Notes: a model not told the origin generated them from the sequence alone. DNA of 64,000 bases from JAAURB01 sp049649525 (GCA_049649525.1 JBARZE010000032.1:1-64000), one strand, 5' to 3'; positions 53,911 to 63,540 are shown, counted from the first letter of the stretch. Made by a program: numbers and translations.

Positions 53911-54540
53911 TTATCGAGAAGAACGTTGAGAATAGCGTTGATTTTGTTGATTGTACATCGCCACCAATACCCGACCCGGATCGACCCACTGACCGTCATA
54001 TTTCAGCCCCCAATGAAGATGAGGGCCTGTTGTACGCCCCGTCATGCCCACTCTAGCAATTCGGGTTCCCGCCTCCACCATTTGGCCTTCTCGCAGCAGT
54101 ATTCCGCCTCGACGGTCCATAAAATATCGTCCTTGATTATCTTTGGAAACTTGCCCCTGAACATGACAATAAATATGAGTCCAGCGGCCGGAGTCAATGG
54201 CAATTCCAGTCCCACAGCGGCCATCTTCCCAAACTTCAACCACTTTACCTGCCCACCAGTTACGAATGTAGCTTCCTTGGGGGGCAGCGAGATCTAAACC
54301 GTAATGAAATCCACTCGAACGGTAACCAAAAGGGGAAGTGTATTGCTGAAAATCTTCGACCGGAAACGAAGCACCTGACCAGTCTAACGCCGATGCAACA
54401 GAAGTGTGTTCAGACTCGTATGCTTGAACAAGTCGTTGTACACCACCCAACGAAGTGAGAGTAAAGCTAATGAGCCCTGCTAATAACAAAATCTTTTTCG
54501 ATTGTATCAAGCGCTGGGCAACCTGTAGTGGTTGTTTCAT
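53911..54540 (-). CDS. Exported M23-family (LytM-type) peptidase
   Basis: A 209-residue protein with an N-terminal signal or anchor segment (ILLLAGLISFTLTSLGGVQR). The M23 domain has the zinc ligands H and D in FHYGLDLAAPQG and the HLHW motif near the end. An IYCHV segment supplies the catalytic histidine. Such enzymes cut peptidoglycan cross-links or regulate other hydrolases. The ATG at 54540 is favoured over a TTG three codons earlier. Confidence 0.9.
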   Translation of the reverse strand: MKQPLQVAQRLIQSKKILLLAGLISFTLTSLGGVQRLVQAYESEHTSVASALDWSGASFPVEDFQQYTSPFGYRSSGFHYGLDLAAPQGSYIRNWWAGKVVEVWEDGRCGTGIAIDSGRWTHIYCHVQGQVSKDNQGRYFMDRRGGILLREGQMVEAGTRIARVGMTGRTTGPHLHWGLKYDGQWVDPGRVLVAMYNQQNQRYSQRSSR

Positions 54541-54818
54541 CTTAATCAAGGAAAAGTAGTTCTATAGATCAAAACAGGGAATGAGTCAGGCACTGAGGCA
54601 GAAATATTTTCTTAACCTAACTAACACAGCATTCTAGCTTCAATAGCGTAGCATGAATTGTTTAACCCTGTATGGCACGAAAATTAGCCGACAAGGTTTG
54701 ATGGTTGCGGATATTGTGTTTAAGTTGAACGATCAGCAGTTTGGGATTAATGTATCCAAACTATGAGTTTTAATGCCATAATTTGGTATTCAACCCCATC
54801 CCCACAATCTCAGTACAA

Positions 54819-55205
54819 ATGTTCTTTGATATTTTTCCTTTTAGATTTTCTTTAGATGCCACAACAATTGCAGGGGCTGCTTTGTGGTCATTAGCATTGT
54901 ATTGGGGTTTTTCACCCGTGACGGACTGGTTAATGGAACAACTCACCCGTTGGTTTGACTTTGCCGAGCGATCGCTTTACACTTCTGACAAAGAATACGA
55001 ACGCACCCGTAAAGCCCGTGAAGCGCAAAATTCATTTTATGCCTCTTTATTCAGTATTGTGCCGTTTTTATTAATTGGGGCTTTATGCAATTGGGGTGTA
55101 GAAGCAGGACTCGGTCGCAGTTGGGCAGTCAGTATGGGAATGATTGCTTGTATTAGTTTAGGGATTTATGAATTAGGACGACGAGATAGTCAAGAACGGG
55201 GTTAG
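54819..55205 (+). CDS. Membrane protein of unknown function
   Basis: A 128-residue protein with three hydrophobic segments (ATTIAGAALWSLALYWGF; FYASLFSIVPFLLIGALCNW; SWAVSMGMIACISLGIYELG) and a charged loop (SDKEYERTRKAREAQ). The ATG at 54819 gives the better start; the frame is open 12 codons further up. It looks like a conserved cyanobacterial protein, but I cannot name the family. Confidence 0.65.
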   Translation: MFFDIFPFRFSLDATTIAGAALWSLALYWGFSPVTDWLMEQLTRWFDFAERSLYTSDKEYERTRKAREAQNSFYASLFSIVPFLLIGALCNWGVEAGLGRSWAVSMGMIACISLGIYELGRRDSQERG

Positions 55206-55217
55206 TTTGAAGTTATG

Positions 55218-55352
55218 AGACTTGGAGACTTGGAAGACTTGGAAGACTTGGAGACTTGGAAGACTTGGAAGACTTGGAGACTTGGAGACTTGGAGACTTG
55301 GAGACTTGGAGACTTGGAGACTTGGAGACTTGGAGACTTGGAGACTTGGAGA
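55218..55352. repeat. GGAGACTTG tandem repeats, second array
   Basis: About 15 units of the 9-mer GGAGACTTG, with a few copies expanded to 10 bp by an extra A (GGAAGACTTG). It is more regular than the array at 51710-51893 and sits right after the stop of the preceding gene. Confidence 0.9.
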
Positions 55353-55427
55353 AATTTAAAATTATCTACTTGCAAGATTGCCTACTTGCCTCATTCATAA
55401 TTCATCACTCATAACTCATAATTCCCT

Positions 55428-55862
55428 TTAACCTTCAATCAGTCCCTGTACTTTTTCGAGTTCGTAGCTTAAATACTTACCCCATTTGGCTGCCAATGTA
55501 ATTTCAGTGAACGGAACTTTAATCGGAGTCCTGGCATCTTCAAGTTGAAATTCTAATTCAATTTCTCCCCCTTTCTCCGGCGGATCATCTATATCGACTG
55601 ATTTTTTATCTACCAATAACCAGATAGACTGAACCTCCTGTAACGAAAAGGTTTCTATATCCACTGGCCCTTGACGACTCGGTTTTCCCCAAGTTAATTC
55701 ATCCTGTTTATATCCCAAGACGGCTAGAATATCATACTTCGCTTTCTCAAATCCTAACTCCCAAGTTTGGTAAGCTTGGACTTTTTGATATTCATTCCAA
55801 CCTGCCCAGGCAAGCCAAAAGAAAATAAATAATAATGGTAACCAAAGCAAACCTCGTTCCAT
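55428..55862 (-). CDS. Membrane-anchored protein of unknown function
   Basis: A 144-residue protein with one N-terminal membrane segment (LLWLPLLFIFFWLAWAGW) and a soluble domain (QAYQTWELGFEKAKYDILAV; FSLQEVQSIWLLVDKKS). The ATG at 55862 gives MERGLLWLP; an upstream ATG at 55898 adds 12 polar residues and is possible. It is divergent from the subtilase gene. I do not recognise a family. Confidence 0.65.
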   Translation of the reverse strand: MERGLLWLPLLFIFFWLAWAGWNEYQKVQAYQTWELGFEKAKYDILAVLGYKQDELTWGKPSRQGPVDIETFSLQEVQSIWLLVDKKSVDIDDPPEKGGEIELEFQLEDARTPIKVPFTEITLAAKWGKYLSYELEKVQGLIEG

Positions 55863-55988
55863 TGCTGCCCCTGTTGATTTAAATGTTTCAGATCCCAACT
55901 TACCAGTATGCCCGATACAATGGGATCACTGACGGGGCGATTTATCCATTTTTGGATAATAACCCTCCCATCGCACTCCTGAAGAACT

Positions 55989-57815
55989 ATGAAACGATTT
56001 TTTTTACTGTGCTTGTTCTTAGTCGGGTTAGGTTGGGCCGTATCAAACTTCTCCGGCTTAGCTACCCAAGGCACATACGATTCAATTGTACTAGACTTTC
56101 GAGAAACATTAGGGACAGAAAAGATTAACGATCAAGTGGCTGCGATCGCTCAAAAATATCAAGTTGTTCCGACTCTTAATAGTGAATTTTCAGGGCAAGA
56201 TCATATTTACATTGTTCGTGGCGATCAAAAACTGCTAAAATCTCTGAAAAAATCTTGGGGTAAAAGTACAGAATCGATTGAACCCAATTATTTGTACTCA
56301 ACTAATGATAACTGGGATTGTTTCAAAGGCGTTGCTTATGACGTTCCAGGTGTTACTCCCAACGATCCTTTTTACGGGCAACAGTGGAATTTCCGCAGCA
56401 TTAACATAGAAAAAGCGTGGGAAAATACTAAAGGTGAAGGCATTACTGTTGCGGTGATTGATACCGGGGTCAGCGTAGTACCGGATTTGAAAGAAACCGA
56501 ATTTGTCGCCGGATACAATTTCGTTAATGATACAGTCGATGCAGTCGATGATAATGGTCACGGGACTCATGTAGCCGGAACTATTGCTCAATCGACTAAT
56601 AATAATTATGGCGTAGCTGGCATCGCAAATCAAGCGAAAATCATGCCATTAAAAGTTCTCGGCGGTAGTGGTGGCGGTACGGTTTCTGATATTGCCGAAG
56701 CGATTAAATTTGCCGCTGATAATGGCGCAGATGTGGTTAACCTCAGTTTAGGTGGCGCGGGTGAAAGTCATTTAATGAAAGAAGCCATTGACTATGCCAC
56801 AGATAAAGGCGTTGTGGTCGTCGCTGCTGCGGGTAACTCCGGTCAAAATTCCGCAGGTTATCCAGCCCGTTATCCCCATGTCGTGGGTGTTTCTGCCCTC
56901 GATACCACCGGAAACAAAACCCCCTATTCTAATTTTGGCGCTGGAGTGGATATTGCCGCACCGGGTGGACTAACGGAAGGAGAAAATCTCGCGGGTGGAA
57001 TTTTACAAGAAACCGTCGATCCGGAAAATGGCGGATATACATTTGCCGCGTTTCAAGGTACCAGTATGGCATCGCCTCACGTAGCTGGGGTTGCTGCACT
57101 GATTAAAGCATCCGGCGTAACTGAACCACAAGAGATTGTTAAAATCCTGAAAGAATCTGCCCGTCAAGTCCAAGATGATCCCTTAAATCATTATGGCGCG
57201 GGTCAACTTGATGCTGGAGCAGCAGTACAACTCGCCTTACGCGGTCAAATTACCTTCCGAGACTTCTTTGGCTGGTTACGCGATAACGGCTATCTTAATC
57301 CTCGTTTCTGGATAGATGGTGGCGCGGTTGCCCTCTTACCCAAAGTAGCGATGGTATTAGGAGCTTATCTATTAGCCTTCTTCTTACGCAACTATTTCCC
57401 CTTTATGTGGGGCGGTTGGTTAAACGCAGGGTTAATTGCAGGCAGCAGCGGTTTATTCTTCCTGCGAGGTTTGTATGTATTTGATTTACCTCAATGGCCA
57501 ATGCGGATGATGGGGAGTTCCATTCCGGAATTAGGAAATACAATCGCAGGTAATAGCCTCTTAAACCCGATCTTTGCCAGTGTATTGATTCCGGGACTAT
57601 TAATTGTACTATTACTCGGACATCAACAATGGAAATGGCTCGCCATTGGTACAACCCTTGGAGTCGCGAGTTGTTTAGCCGTCAGTGCTGTTGTTTCCCC
57701 GGCTGTATGGGGCTTAGGCTGTAATTTCCTGGCTCAAGGCTTTTTGGGGGTCAATGCTCTGTTATGTTTGGGACTCGGCTATTTAGCCCTGAAAGCATCA
57801 ACTCAAACAGCTTAG
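55989..57815 (+). CDS. Membrane-anchored subtilisin-like (S8) serine protease
   Basis: A 608-residue protease. A hydrophobic N-terminus (FFLLCLFLVGLGWAVS) is followed by an I9-like propeptide (residues about 35-105), then the S8 domain with the catalytic Asp in VAVIDTGV (about 157), His in GHGTHVAGT (about 193) and Ser in GTSMASPHVAG (about 358). From about residue 445 to the end there are four to five membrane segments (VAMVLGAYLLAFFLRNYF; ASVLIPGLLIVLLLGHQQ). So the catalytic domain lies outside the cytoplasm on a polytopic anchor. It is followed by a probable terminator. Confidence 0.92.
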   Translation: MKRFFLLCLFLVGLGWAVSNFSGLATQGTYDSIVLDFRETLGTEKINDQVAAIAQKYQVVPTLNSEFSGQDHIYIVRGDQKLLKSLKKSWGKSTESIEPNYLYSTNDNWDCFKGVAYDVPGVTPNDPFYGQQWNFRSINIEKAWENTKGEGITVAVIDTGVSVVPDLKETEFVAGYNFVNDTVDAVDDNGHGTHVAGTIAQSTNNNYGVAGIANQAKIMPLKVLGGSGGGTVSDIAEAIKFAADNGADVVNLSLGGAGESHLMKEAIDYATDKGVVVVAAAGNSGQNSAGYPARYPHVVGVSALDTTGNKTPYSNFGAGVDIAAPGGLTEGENLAGGILQETVDPENGGYTFAAFQGTSMASPHVAGVAALIKASGVTEPQEIVKILKESARQVQDDPLNHYGAGQLDAGAAVQLALRGQITFRDFFGWLRDNGYLNPRFWIDGGAVALLPKVAMVLGAYLLAFFLRNYFPFMWGGWLNAGLIAGSSGLFFLRGLYVFDLPQWPMRMMGSSIPELGNTIAGNSLLNPIFASVLIPGLLIVLLLGHQQWKWLAIGTTLGVASCLAVSAVVSPAVWGLGCNFLAQGFLGVNALLCLGLGYLALKASTQTA

Positions 57816-57846
57816 ATCCTAACTATTTATAACTGAGTTTCTTGTC

Positions 57847-57873
57847 GGGTGTGTCGATTGATGCGCCCTTTTT
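57847..57873 (+). terminator. Probable terminator after the S8 protease gene
   Basis: GGGTGTG (57847-57853) pairs with TGCGCCC (57862-57868) with G-U pairs, followed by TTTTTATT. It lies 32 bp after the stop. Confidence 0.55.
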
Positions 57874-58000
57874 ATTGTATCTTCATCAAAATATCCTCAA
57901 GCTTTACAAAAGCCTCTTATTTTCAACAGATGCGATCGCATACGGTTGATATTAAATCCTGATTAATACTCTTCTTTAAAATTAGAGATTTAATACAATC

Positions 58001-58636
58001 ATGTTGAATATTACCAATTCCGTTAAAGGTTTAGCATTAACGGCTTCTACTGTGGTACTGAGTTTGGGGATAGTCGGCACCACATCAGCACAAGCTAGTA
58101 ATAATGTATTTTGGGATATAGAATTTTTAGATCAATCAGGTGTTGTGGTTGGTAATGGTGAATTTTCCTACGATCTAAGCACAACAACATTGATCACAGC
58201 AGATATAGAATCTCCGTTAGTACCTCCTGGAGGTTTTGAAGTCCAAACCGCTTTAGAAGTCGAGTCATTTAGTATATTCGGGCAAGAAGTTAGGAGTTTT
58301 TCCACTGCTACTTGGTGGTTTGAAAGTGAGTTCGATATAGGTCAACAATTCCGAAATAGAGATGGTGAGTTTAGTGTAGAGTTCGGTTCCTGGGTTTTTT
58401 TAGATAACCCGAGATTTGGAGAAAGTATCCTGCGTATGAATAATTTTGAACTGATTTCTGAGACTCTAGCAGGGGGAAACTGGAATGCAGGGGCATTTAA
58501 TTTTCCCAACCTCTTTGGAGGGGGTGAATGGACAGCAACCTTACAATCACAATCCGTTCCTGAACCTACAGCTACACTGAGTTTATTAGCATTTTCTGCC
58601 CTTGGTGTCGCTTCAATGCTTAAACGCAAAAATTAA
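58001..58636 (+). CDS. PEP-CTERM sorted exported protein
   Basis: A 211-residue protein with a signal peptide (residues 1-31, ending SAQA) and a C-terminal PEP-CTERM signal (VPEPTATLSLLAFSALGVAS followed by MLKRKN): the VPEP motif, a hydrophobic helix and a basic end. It would be processed by an exosortase, which is not in the window. The body is beta-rich and of unknown function; such proteins usually belong to the cell surface or extracellular matrix. Confidence 0.88.
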   Translation: MLNITNSVKGLALTASTVVLSLGIVGTTSAQASNNVFWDIEFLDQSGVVVGNGEFSYDLSTTTLITADIESPLVPPGGFEVQTALEVESFSIFGQEVRSFSTATWWFESEFDIGQQFRNRDGEFSVEFGSWVFLDNPRFGESILRMNNFELISETLAGGNWNAGAFNFPNLFGGGEWTATLQSQSVPEPTATLSLLAFSALGVASMLKRKN

Positions 58637-58819
58637 TAAACTTGAAATCTTCTAGCGTGCAATATTAGGGGGTATAGGACGTAGTAAAGTGTCTTAACCA
58701 TAGAACCTAACGCTATACCCATAACCCCTAAACAATATGCACGATCCTTGACAACTAACAACTACAGATCAGTAAATAATGGAAGATCTGTAAATCTGTA
58801 GAAAGGAGTAAATCCGATA

Positions 58820-60022
58820 ATGGGTCGCGCTACCAAAGCTGTACTTGCCTATTCTGGCGGTGTGGATACATCTGTATGTATTCCCTATCTCAAAAATGAA
58901 TATGGAGTCGAAGAAGTTATTACTTTAGCGGCTGACTTAGGACAAGGGGACGAACTCGGGCCAATTAAACAAAAGGCTCTAGACTCCGGGGCGAGTGAAT
59001 CTCTCGTGATGGATGTCCAAGAAGAATTTGTCCGTGACTATGCTTTTCCAGCTATTGCCGCCAATGCTTTATATGAAAATCGTTATCCGCTTTCGACGGC
59101 TTTAGCTCGTCCATTAATTGCTAAAATTTTAGTCGAAGCCGCTGAGAAATACGGGGCAGATGCGATCGCCCACGGTTGTACAGGTAAAGGGAACGATCAA
59201 GTCCGGTTTGATGTTGCGATCGCTGCCCTTAATCCTAACTTAAAAATCTTAACGCCAGCGCGAGAATGGGGTATGAGTCGGTCTGAAGCAATTGCTTATG
59301 GAGAAAAACACGGGATTGAATTTGCCGTGAAAAAGTCTTCTCCCTATAGTATTGACCGCAACTTATTGGGCATGGCGGTTGAAGCGGGACATTTAGAAGA
59401 TCCTTGGACAGAACCTTTAGAAGAAATTTATCTGTTAACAAAATCGATTGAAGAAGCCCCCAACGAACCAGAATATGTTGAAATTGGATTTGAACAAGGT
59501 ATTCCGGTCAGTTTAAATGGGGAAACCCTCGGTGGTGTAGAATTAATTCGTCGCCTGAATCAAATGGCTGGGACTCACGGTATAGGCCGTCTTGATATGA
59601 TGGAAAACCGTCTAGTTGGGATTAAATCGAGAGAGATTTATGAATGTCCCGCTATGTTAGTCTTAATTAATGCTCATCGGGACTTAGAAAGTTTAGTGCT
59701 AACAGCCGATGTGACTCGTTACAAGCGCGGCATGGAAGAAACCTATACCCAACTGGTTTATAATGGTTTGTGGTTTAGTCCCCTCAAAGAAGCAGTTGAT
59801 GCCTTTATTGCTAAAACTCAAGAACGGGTTAACGGTACAGTCCGAGTTAAGCTATTTAAAGGCAATATTGTGATTGTGGGTCGCAAATCTAACAATTCTC
59901 TCTACAGCTTTGATCTGGCGACTTATGGCGCAGAAGATGAATTCGATCACAAAGCCGCTGAAGGATTTATTTATGTTTGGGGTTTACCCACCCGTATTTG
60001 GTCTGAAAAAATGAGAAGTTAA
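58820..60022 (+). CDS. argG: Argininosuccinate synthase
   Basis: A 400-residue enzyme joining citrulline and aspartate with ATP in arginine synthesis. The PP-loop motif AYSGGVDTS is at residues 9-17; HGCTGKGNDQVRFD and SPYSIDRNLLG are further family signatures. AGAAAGGAG precedes the ATG. It belongs to the same pathway as argJ at 22729 but is not linked to it. Confidence 0.97.
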   Translation: MGRATKAVLAYSGGVDTSVCIPYLKNEYGVEEVITLAADLGQGDELGPIKQKALDSGASESLVMDVQEEFVRDYAFPAIAANALYENRYPLSTALARPLIAKILVEAAEKYGADAIAHGCTGKGNDQVRFDVAIAALNPNLKILTPAREWGMSRSEAIAYGEKHGIEFAVKKSSPYSIDRNLLGMAVEAGHLEDPWTEPLEEIYLLTKSIEEAPNEPEYVEIGFEQGIPVSLNGETLGGVELIRRLNQMAGTHGIGRLDMMENRLVGIKSREIYECPAMLVLINAHRDLESLVLTADVTRYKRGMEETYTQLVYNGLWFSPLKEAVDAFIAKTQERVNGTVRVKLFKGNIVIVGRKSNNSLYSFDLATYGAEDEFDHKAAEGFIYVWGLPTRIWSEKMRS

Positions 60023-60040
60023 AAGTTGGATGATTCTATG

Positions 60041-60062
60041 GAGACGTTACATGTAACGTCTC
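60041..60062. terminator. Perfect 22-nt palindrome between argG and galE
   Basis: GAGACGTTACA and TGTAACGTCTC are perfect mirror arms of 11 bp. The element sits in the 53-bp gap between two convergent genes and could end transcripts from both sides, though no T-run follows. The arms match the repeat at 49507-49530. Confidence 0.45.
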
Positions 60063-60075
60063 TACAAGATTAAAA

Positions 60076-61080
60076 CTAACCAACATCGTGGCGTTTCAGA
60101 TGCCATTGCCAAGCATGAGCAATAATATCTTTAATATCGGGATATTCTGGGTTCCAACCTAATATTTTCTTGGCTTTTTCACCACTCCCCACTAAACTCG
60201 GGGGATCTCCGGGGCGGCGATCGCATTCAATCGCTTTGATCTCTCGTCCGGTAACTTCGCGGGCAGCTTCAATCACTTCTTTGACTGAAAACCCATTACC
60301 ATTACCTAAATTAAACTTATCAGTTTTACCGCCATCAAGCAAATATTCTAAGCCTAAAACATGAGCACTCGCTAAGTCAGAAACATGAATATAATCTCGA
60401 ATACAGGTACCGTCAGGAGTGGGGTAATCTGTACCAAAAATTGAGATAGTATCTCGTTTACCCAAGGCGGTATATAATGTTAGAGGAATTAAATGTGTTT
60501 CAGGATTATGATCTTCTCCCAGTTCTCCACTGGGATCGGCTCCTGCTGCATTAAAATAACGGAAGCGCACAGAACGAAAATCGTAAGCCTGGTCAAAATC
60601 AGCTAAGATATGTTCTACCATCAACTTAGTCATCCCATAAGGATTAATCGGATTTTGGGGATGATCTTCTGGAATGGGGACGGTCTCCGGTACACCATAA
60701 GTGGCGCAAGTGGAAGAAAAGACAAATTTCTTAATTCCCGCTGCATTCATCGCTTCAAGTAGTGTCAGGGTTCCCACTACATTATTACGATAATATTTAT
60801 CAGGCTGACTAACAGACTCCCCCACATAAGCATAAGCCGCAAAATGCATGACGGCATCAATTTTACGCTCGGCAAACAACTGATCTAATAATGCTCGATC
60901 ATTGGTATCCCCGACTATTAATTCCGTTTTCAGAACATTCTCTGCAATCTCCGGGTGACCATAGACGAGATTATCTAAAATAACAACTTCATAACCCGAA
61001 CTCTTGAGGGCTTTAACCGCATGGGAACCAATATAACCGGCTCCCCCTGTAACGAGAACAGTTGCTTTTGTTTCAGACAT
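60076..61080 (-). CDS. galE: UDP-glucose 4-epimerase
   Basis: A 334-residue short-chain dehydrogenase-type enzyme that interconverts UDP-glucose and UDP-galactose. The NAD-binding VTGGAGYIGSH is near residue 10, the catalytic Ser-Tyr-Lys set is represented by FSSTCATYG and YGMTK, and RYFNAAGADPSGELGEDH is typical. The ATG at 61080 (MSETKATVLV) is chosen over one nine codons upstream. It probably supplies sugars for glycans, with the GT4 gene close upstream. Confidence 0.95.
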   Translation of the reverse strand: MSETKATVLVTGGAGYIGSHAVKALKSSGYEVVILDNLVYGHPEIAENVLKTELIVGDTNDRALLDQLFAERKIDAVMHFAAYAYVGESVSQPDKYYRNNVVGTLTLLEAMNAAGIKKFVFSSTCATYGVPETVPIPEDHPQNPINPYGMTKLMVEHILADFDQAYDFRSVRFRYFNAAGADPSGELGEDHNPETHLIPLTLYTALGKRDTISIFGTDYPTPDGTCIRDYIHVSDLASAHVLGLEYLLDGGKTDKFNLGNGNGFSVKEVIEAAREVTGREIKAIECDRRPGDPPSLVGSGEKAKKILGWNPEYPDIKDIIAHAWQWHLKRHDVG

Positions 61081-61112
61081 ATTGAATAATCTGTTAGGGT
61101 TGGGCAAGCCAA

Positions 61113-61490
61113 TTATTCTTCTGTTGGTTGAGCCGAAACATTCACAGCCTGAACATCGATTGTTCCGGGTGGCGTTAAGCGATGAAAATGACCCTGTTCA
61201 ACTTTAAGCGGCTCACCACAACTTGGACATTGGCACTGGGTTTGATTCAATGCTGTGAATTCATTTTGACAGACCGGACAGAGGTCTTGAATTAAATTAC
61301 GATTTAACCACCACCGCAAGCCCATCACTACAATTATAGGAGCAAACAGCAATATGCCAAGAAAAATCAGAACCGATTTCACCAGCCAGCCCAAACCGAC
61401 TGAAGCCAGTAACCCAATAACGGCAATGATGAGCAACCAATTACTGAGACGGGCTAAATTAATTTGAAGTTTGGGTTGTCCCTGGTTCAC
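61113..61490 (-). CDS. Zinc-ribbon membrane protein of unknown function
   Basis: A 125-residue protein with two membrane segments (NWLLIIAVIGLLASVGLGWL; VLIFLGILLFAPIIVVMGLR) and a cytoplasmic zinc ribbon, CPVC at about residues 71-74 and CPSC about 15 residues later. It lies 33 bp upstream of galE on the same strand, so the two may be co-transcribed. The function is unknown. Confidence 0.75.
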   Translation of the reverse strand: MNQGQPKLQINLARLSNWLLIIAVIGLLASVGLGWLVKSVLIFLGILLFAPIIVVMGLRWWLNRNLIQDLCPVCQNEFTALNQTQCQCPSCGEPLKVEQGHFHRLTPPGTIDVQAVNVSAQPTEE

Positions 61491-61562
61491 AATCTTTTCC
61501 TCGACAAGCGTTAAACAATAAATTGAGTCTTTCTCTATTCTCTTTTATGATACAACTTCAGC

Positions 61563-62699
61563 TCATAGCAGATCTTTGAGTTGAGTTCGGAATGCCGCCC
61601 GTCCAAATTTAGCCAGAGTTTGTTGCCTCAACCATTCTCCCTGACAACGCCCGTCTGTACCTCGCAACATTTCAATACAGGCGCTCGCCACGGCTTCTGG
61701 ATCTCGGTGAGGGACTTGCCAGCCTAATTTACCATCTTGAACCGGGTCAGCCGAGCCGTCTGCGTCTCCTGACAGCACGGGAATACCACTTGCCATCGCT
61801 TCGAGGTACACAATACCAAATCCTTCCTGAGAGGGCATCACATACCCATCTGCAACCCGATAATGTTCGACCAATTCCTCAGTCGGAACAAACCCAGCAA
61901 AGATCACTTGTTCAGATACTTCTAAATTTGCCGCTAATTGTGCTAAACGAGGCTGGTCATCTCCTCGGCCAATAACTAAATACTTGACATCGGGAAACAC
62001 TTGTGTAATTTTCGGTAAGGCTCGGATCGTGACATCGACTCCTTTATAAATATCTCCAGACCATAAACGAGCGACGGTCATTAACACTTTAGCATCCGCT
62101 AAACCATAGCGTTCGACGAGATGAGAGGGTTTAGCACCGGGTGTAAAGCGATCGCCATCCACCATACAAGGAATCATTTTAAACTGATTGGGGTCAAGTT
62201 GATTGCTCAGACAGGCTTGATCTCGGCTATATCGGCTAATAGTCCAAATTTGGTCGGCTTGTTGTAAAGCTTTGCGATATTTTGAGGGTAAAGGTTCCCA
62301 AACTTCTTTACCGTAAGTTAGAACCGTATAAGGAATACCAAACGGTTGACACAGGGTTTGCACCAATGGCGCTAAATTAATATGACCACAAAATACCCGT
62401 GAGGGTCGATGGGTGATTAAATGATTGAGTAAACTAACCGCCAGTTTGAAACGCCCTAAACTAGGAGAGCGGGAGTTATAATAATGAAACGCCATCTGAG
62501 CTGAGCGATCATAAGGATTAACACATTCAGGGCTATCTCGCAGCAAAAACACATCGCTATGCATATTAGCAGTCGCTACATTGATATATGCATCGAAAAT
62601 ATCTTTCACATAAGATTGAATACCGCCTTCACAGGAAAAAATTTCCAGGAAGCACCACAAAAAGCGAGTTTCTGGCAATTGACTCTGGTTTAATGTCAT
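61563..62699 (-). CDS. Glycosyltransferase family 4 protein
   Basis: A 378-residue GT-B enzyme. The N-terminal domain starts with FLWCFLEIFSCEGGIQSYVK and contains VFCGHINLAPLVQ. The C-terminal nucleotide-sugar domain has VARLWSGDIYKGVDVTIRAL, VIGRGDDQPRLAQLAANL and the E-x7-E motif in EGFGIVYLEAMASGIPVL. It would add a sugar to a lipid carrier or glycan; donor and acceptor are not predictable. It lies on the same strand as galE. Confidence 0.9.
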   Translation of the reverse strand: MTLNQSQLPETRFLWCFLEIFSCEGGIQSYVKDIFDAYINVATANMHSDVFLLRDSPECVNPYDRSAQMAFHYYNSRSPSLGRFKLAVSLLNHLITHRPSRVFCGHINLAPLVQTLCQPFGIPYTVLTYGKEVWEPLPSKYRKALQQADQIWTISRYSRDQACLSNQLDPNQFKMIPCMVDGDRFTPGAKPSHLVERYGLADAKVLMTVARLWSGDIYKGVDVTIRALPKITQVFPDVKYLVIGRGDDQPRLAQLAANLEVSEQVIFAGFVPTEELVEHYRVADGYVMPSQEGFGIVYLEAMASGIPVLSGDADGSADPVQDGKLGWQVPHRDPEAVASACIEMLRGTDGRCQGEWLRQQTLAKFGRAAFRTQLKDLL

Positions 62700-62994
62700 A
62701 GTTCCCCCTACAAGACGAATGGCTTTATGTCATTACACCCAATTTTTGACAATAAGTTGTCAGATCAAACTCTATTATTCTAGCTATAACACTGATTCAG
62801 AGGGTAGGCAATAGCAGTCTGATCTGAACTTAATTTCGCTTACCCTCAATCAACTGTAGCCTTTCATGTTAAAAGTGAGTGATTTCTCTCTATTGAAGAT
62901 ACGAATAACTCCACGTGATAGAAAACCACGAGGCGTGTTACTAAGCCAAATTACAGTTAACCTGAAAATCACCCCAAATTCAACGACTATAGAA

Positions 62995-63540
62995 TTAATT
63001 TGAAGCGGATACAATCATATTAGAAGCAATTTGTTCTAAATCTGCTTGTGTACCATTTTTCAAGACAACTCTATACAAAGCATTTTGATATTTAAATTCT
63101 ATATATGCTGTACAGTAAGCGCCACATCCGTTATAGAAAACCCCTTCTATATTATTAGCTAAAGTCACTTTTTTGTATTCACTTCTAGGGCTTAAATCCG
63201 GCTCAATCGGTTGAAACTCACCATTTTTTTCGACTTCAATATGCCCCAGATAACAAGCCGTTGCACCTTGACAGTCAGGAACAGCCCAAAATTCAACAGA
63301 GTAACCATTTGATGTGGTTTCAGAGTTGAAATATATCGGCTCAAGCTCAAATGGTAATTGATTGGGTAATAATATCGGAACGGATGTTTCTGTCGTTAAT
63401 TGTGATTTTATATCACTGATTGAAACTTCTACATCTGCTGAGACAGGCTTAGATTGTGTTGTGATTATAGGAATCATTACTACCCCAGTAATCAATAGGG
63501 CAGTCAAACCGGAGAAGAGAGGAAGAACTACTTTTTTCAT
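62995..63540 (-). CDS. Exported or membrane-anchored protein with two cysteine pairs
   Basis: A 181-residue protein. An N-terminal hydrophobic segment (FSGLTALLITGVVMIPIITT) is followed by a soluble domain with SVPILLPNQLPFELEPIYFN and two cysteine pairs, DCQGATAC and NGCGAYCTAY, that may form disulfides outside the cytoplasm. The end (LKNGTQADLEQIASNMIVSA) resembles the closing helix of small bacterial lipid- or protein-binding domains. I do not recognise a named family. Confidence 0.65.
   Translation of the reverse strand: MKKVVLPLFSGLTALLITGVVMIPIITTQSKPVSADVEVSISDIKSQLTTETSVPILLPNQLPFELEPIYFNSETTSNGYSVEFWAVPDCQGATACYLGHIEVEKNGEFQPIEPDLSPRSEYKKVTLANNIEGVFYNGCGAYCTAYIEFKYQNALYRVVLKNGTQADLEQIASNMIVSASN

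Noticed and set aside
53835..54297. Plus-strand frames overlapping the M23 peptidase gene
   Set aside because: They are antisense shadows of a clear M23 gene with intact zinc motifs.
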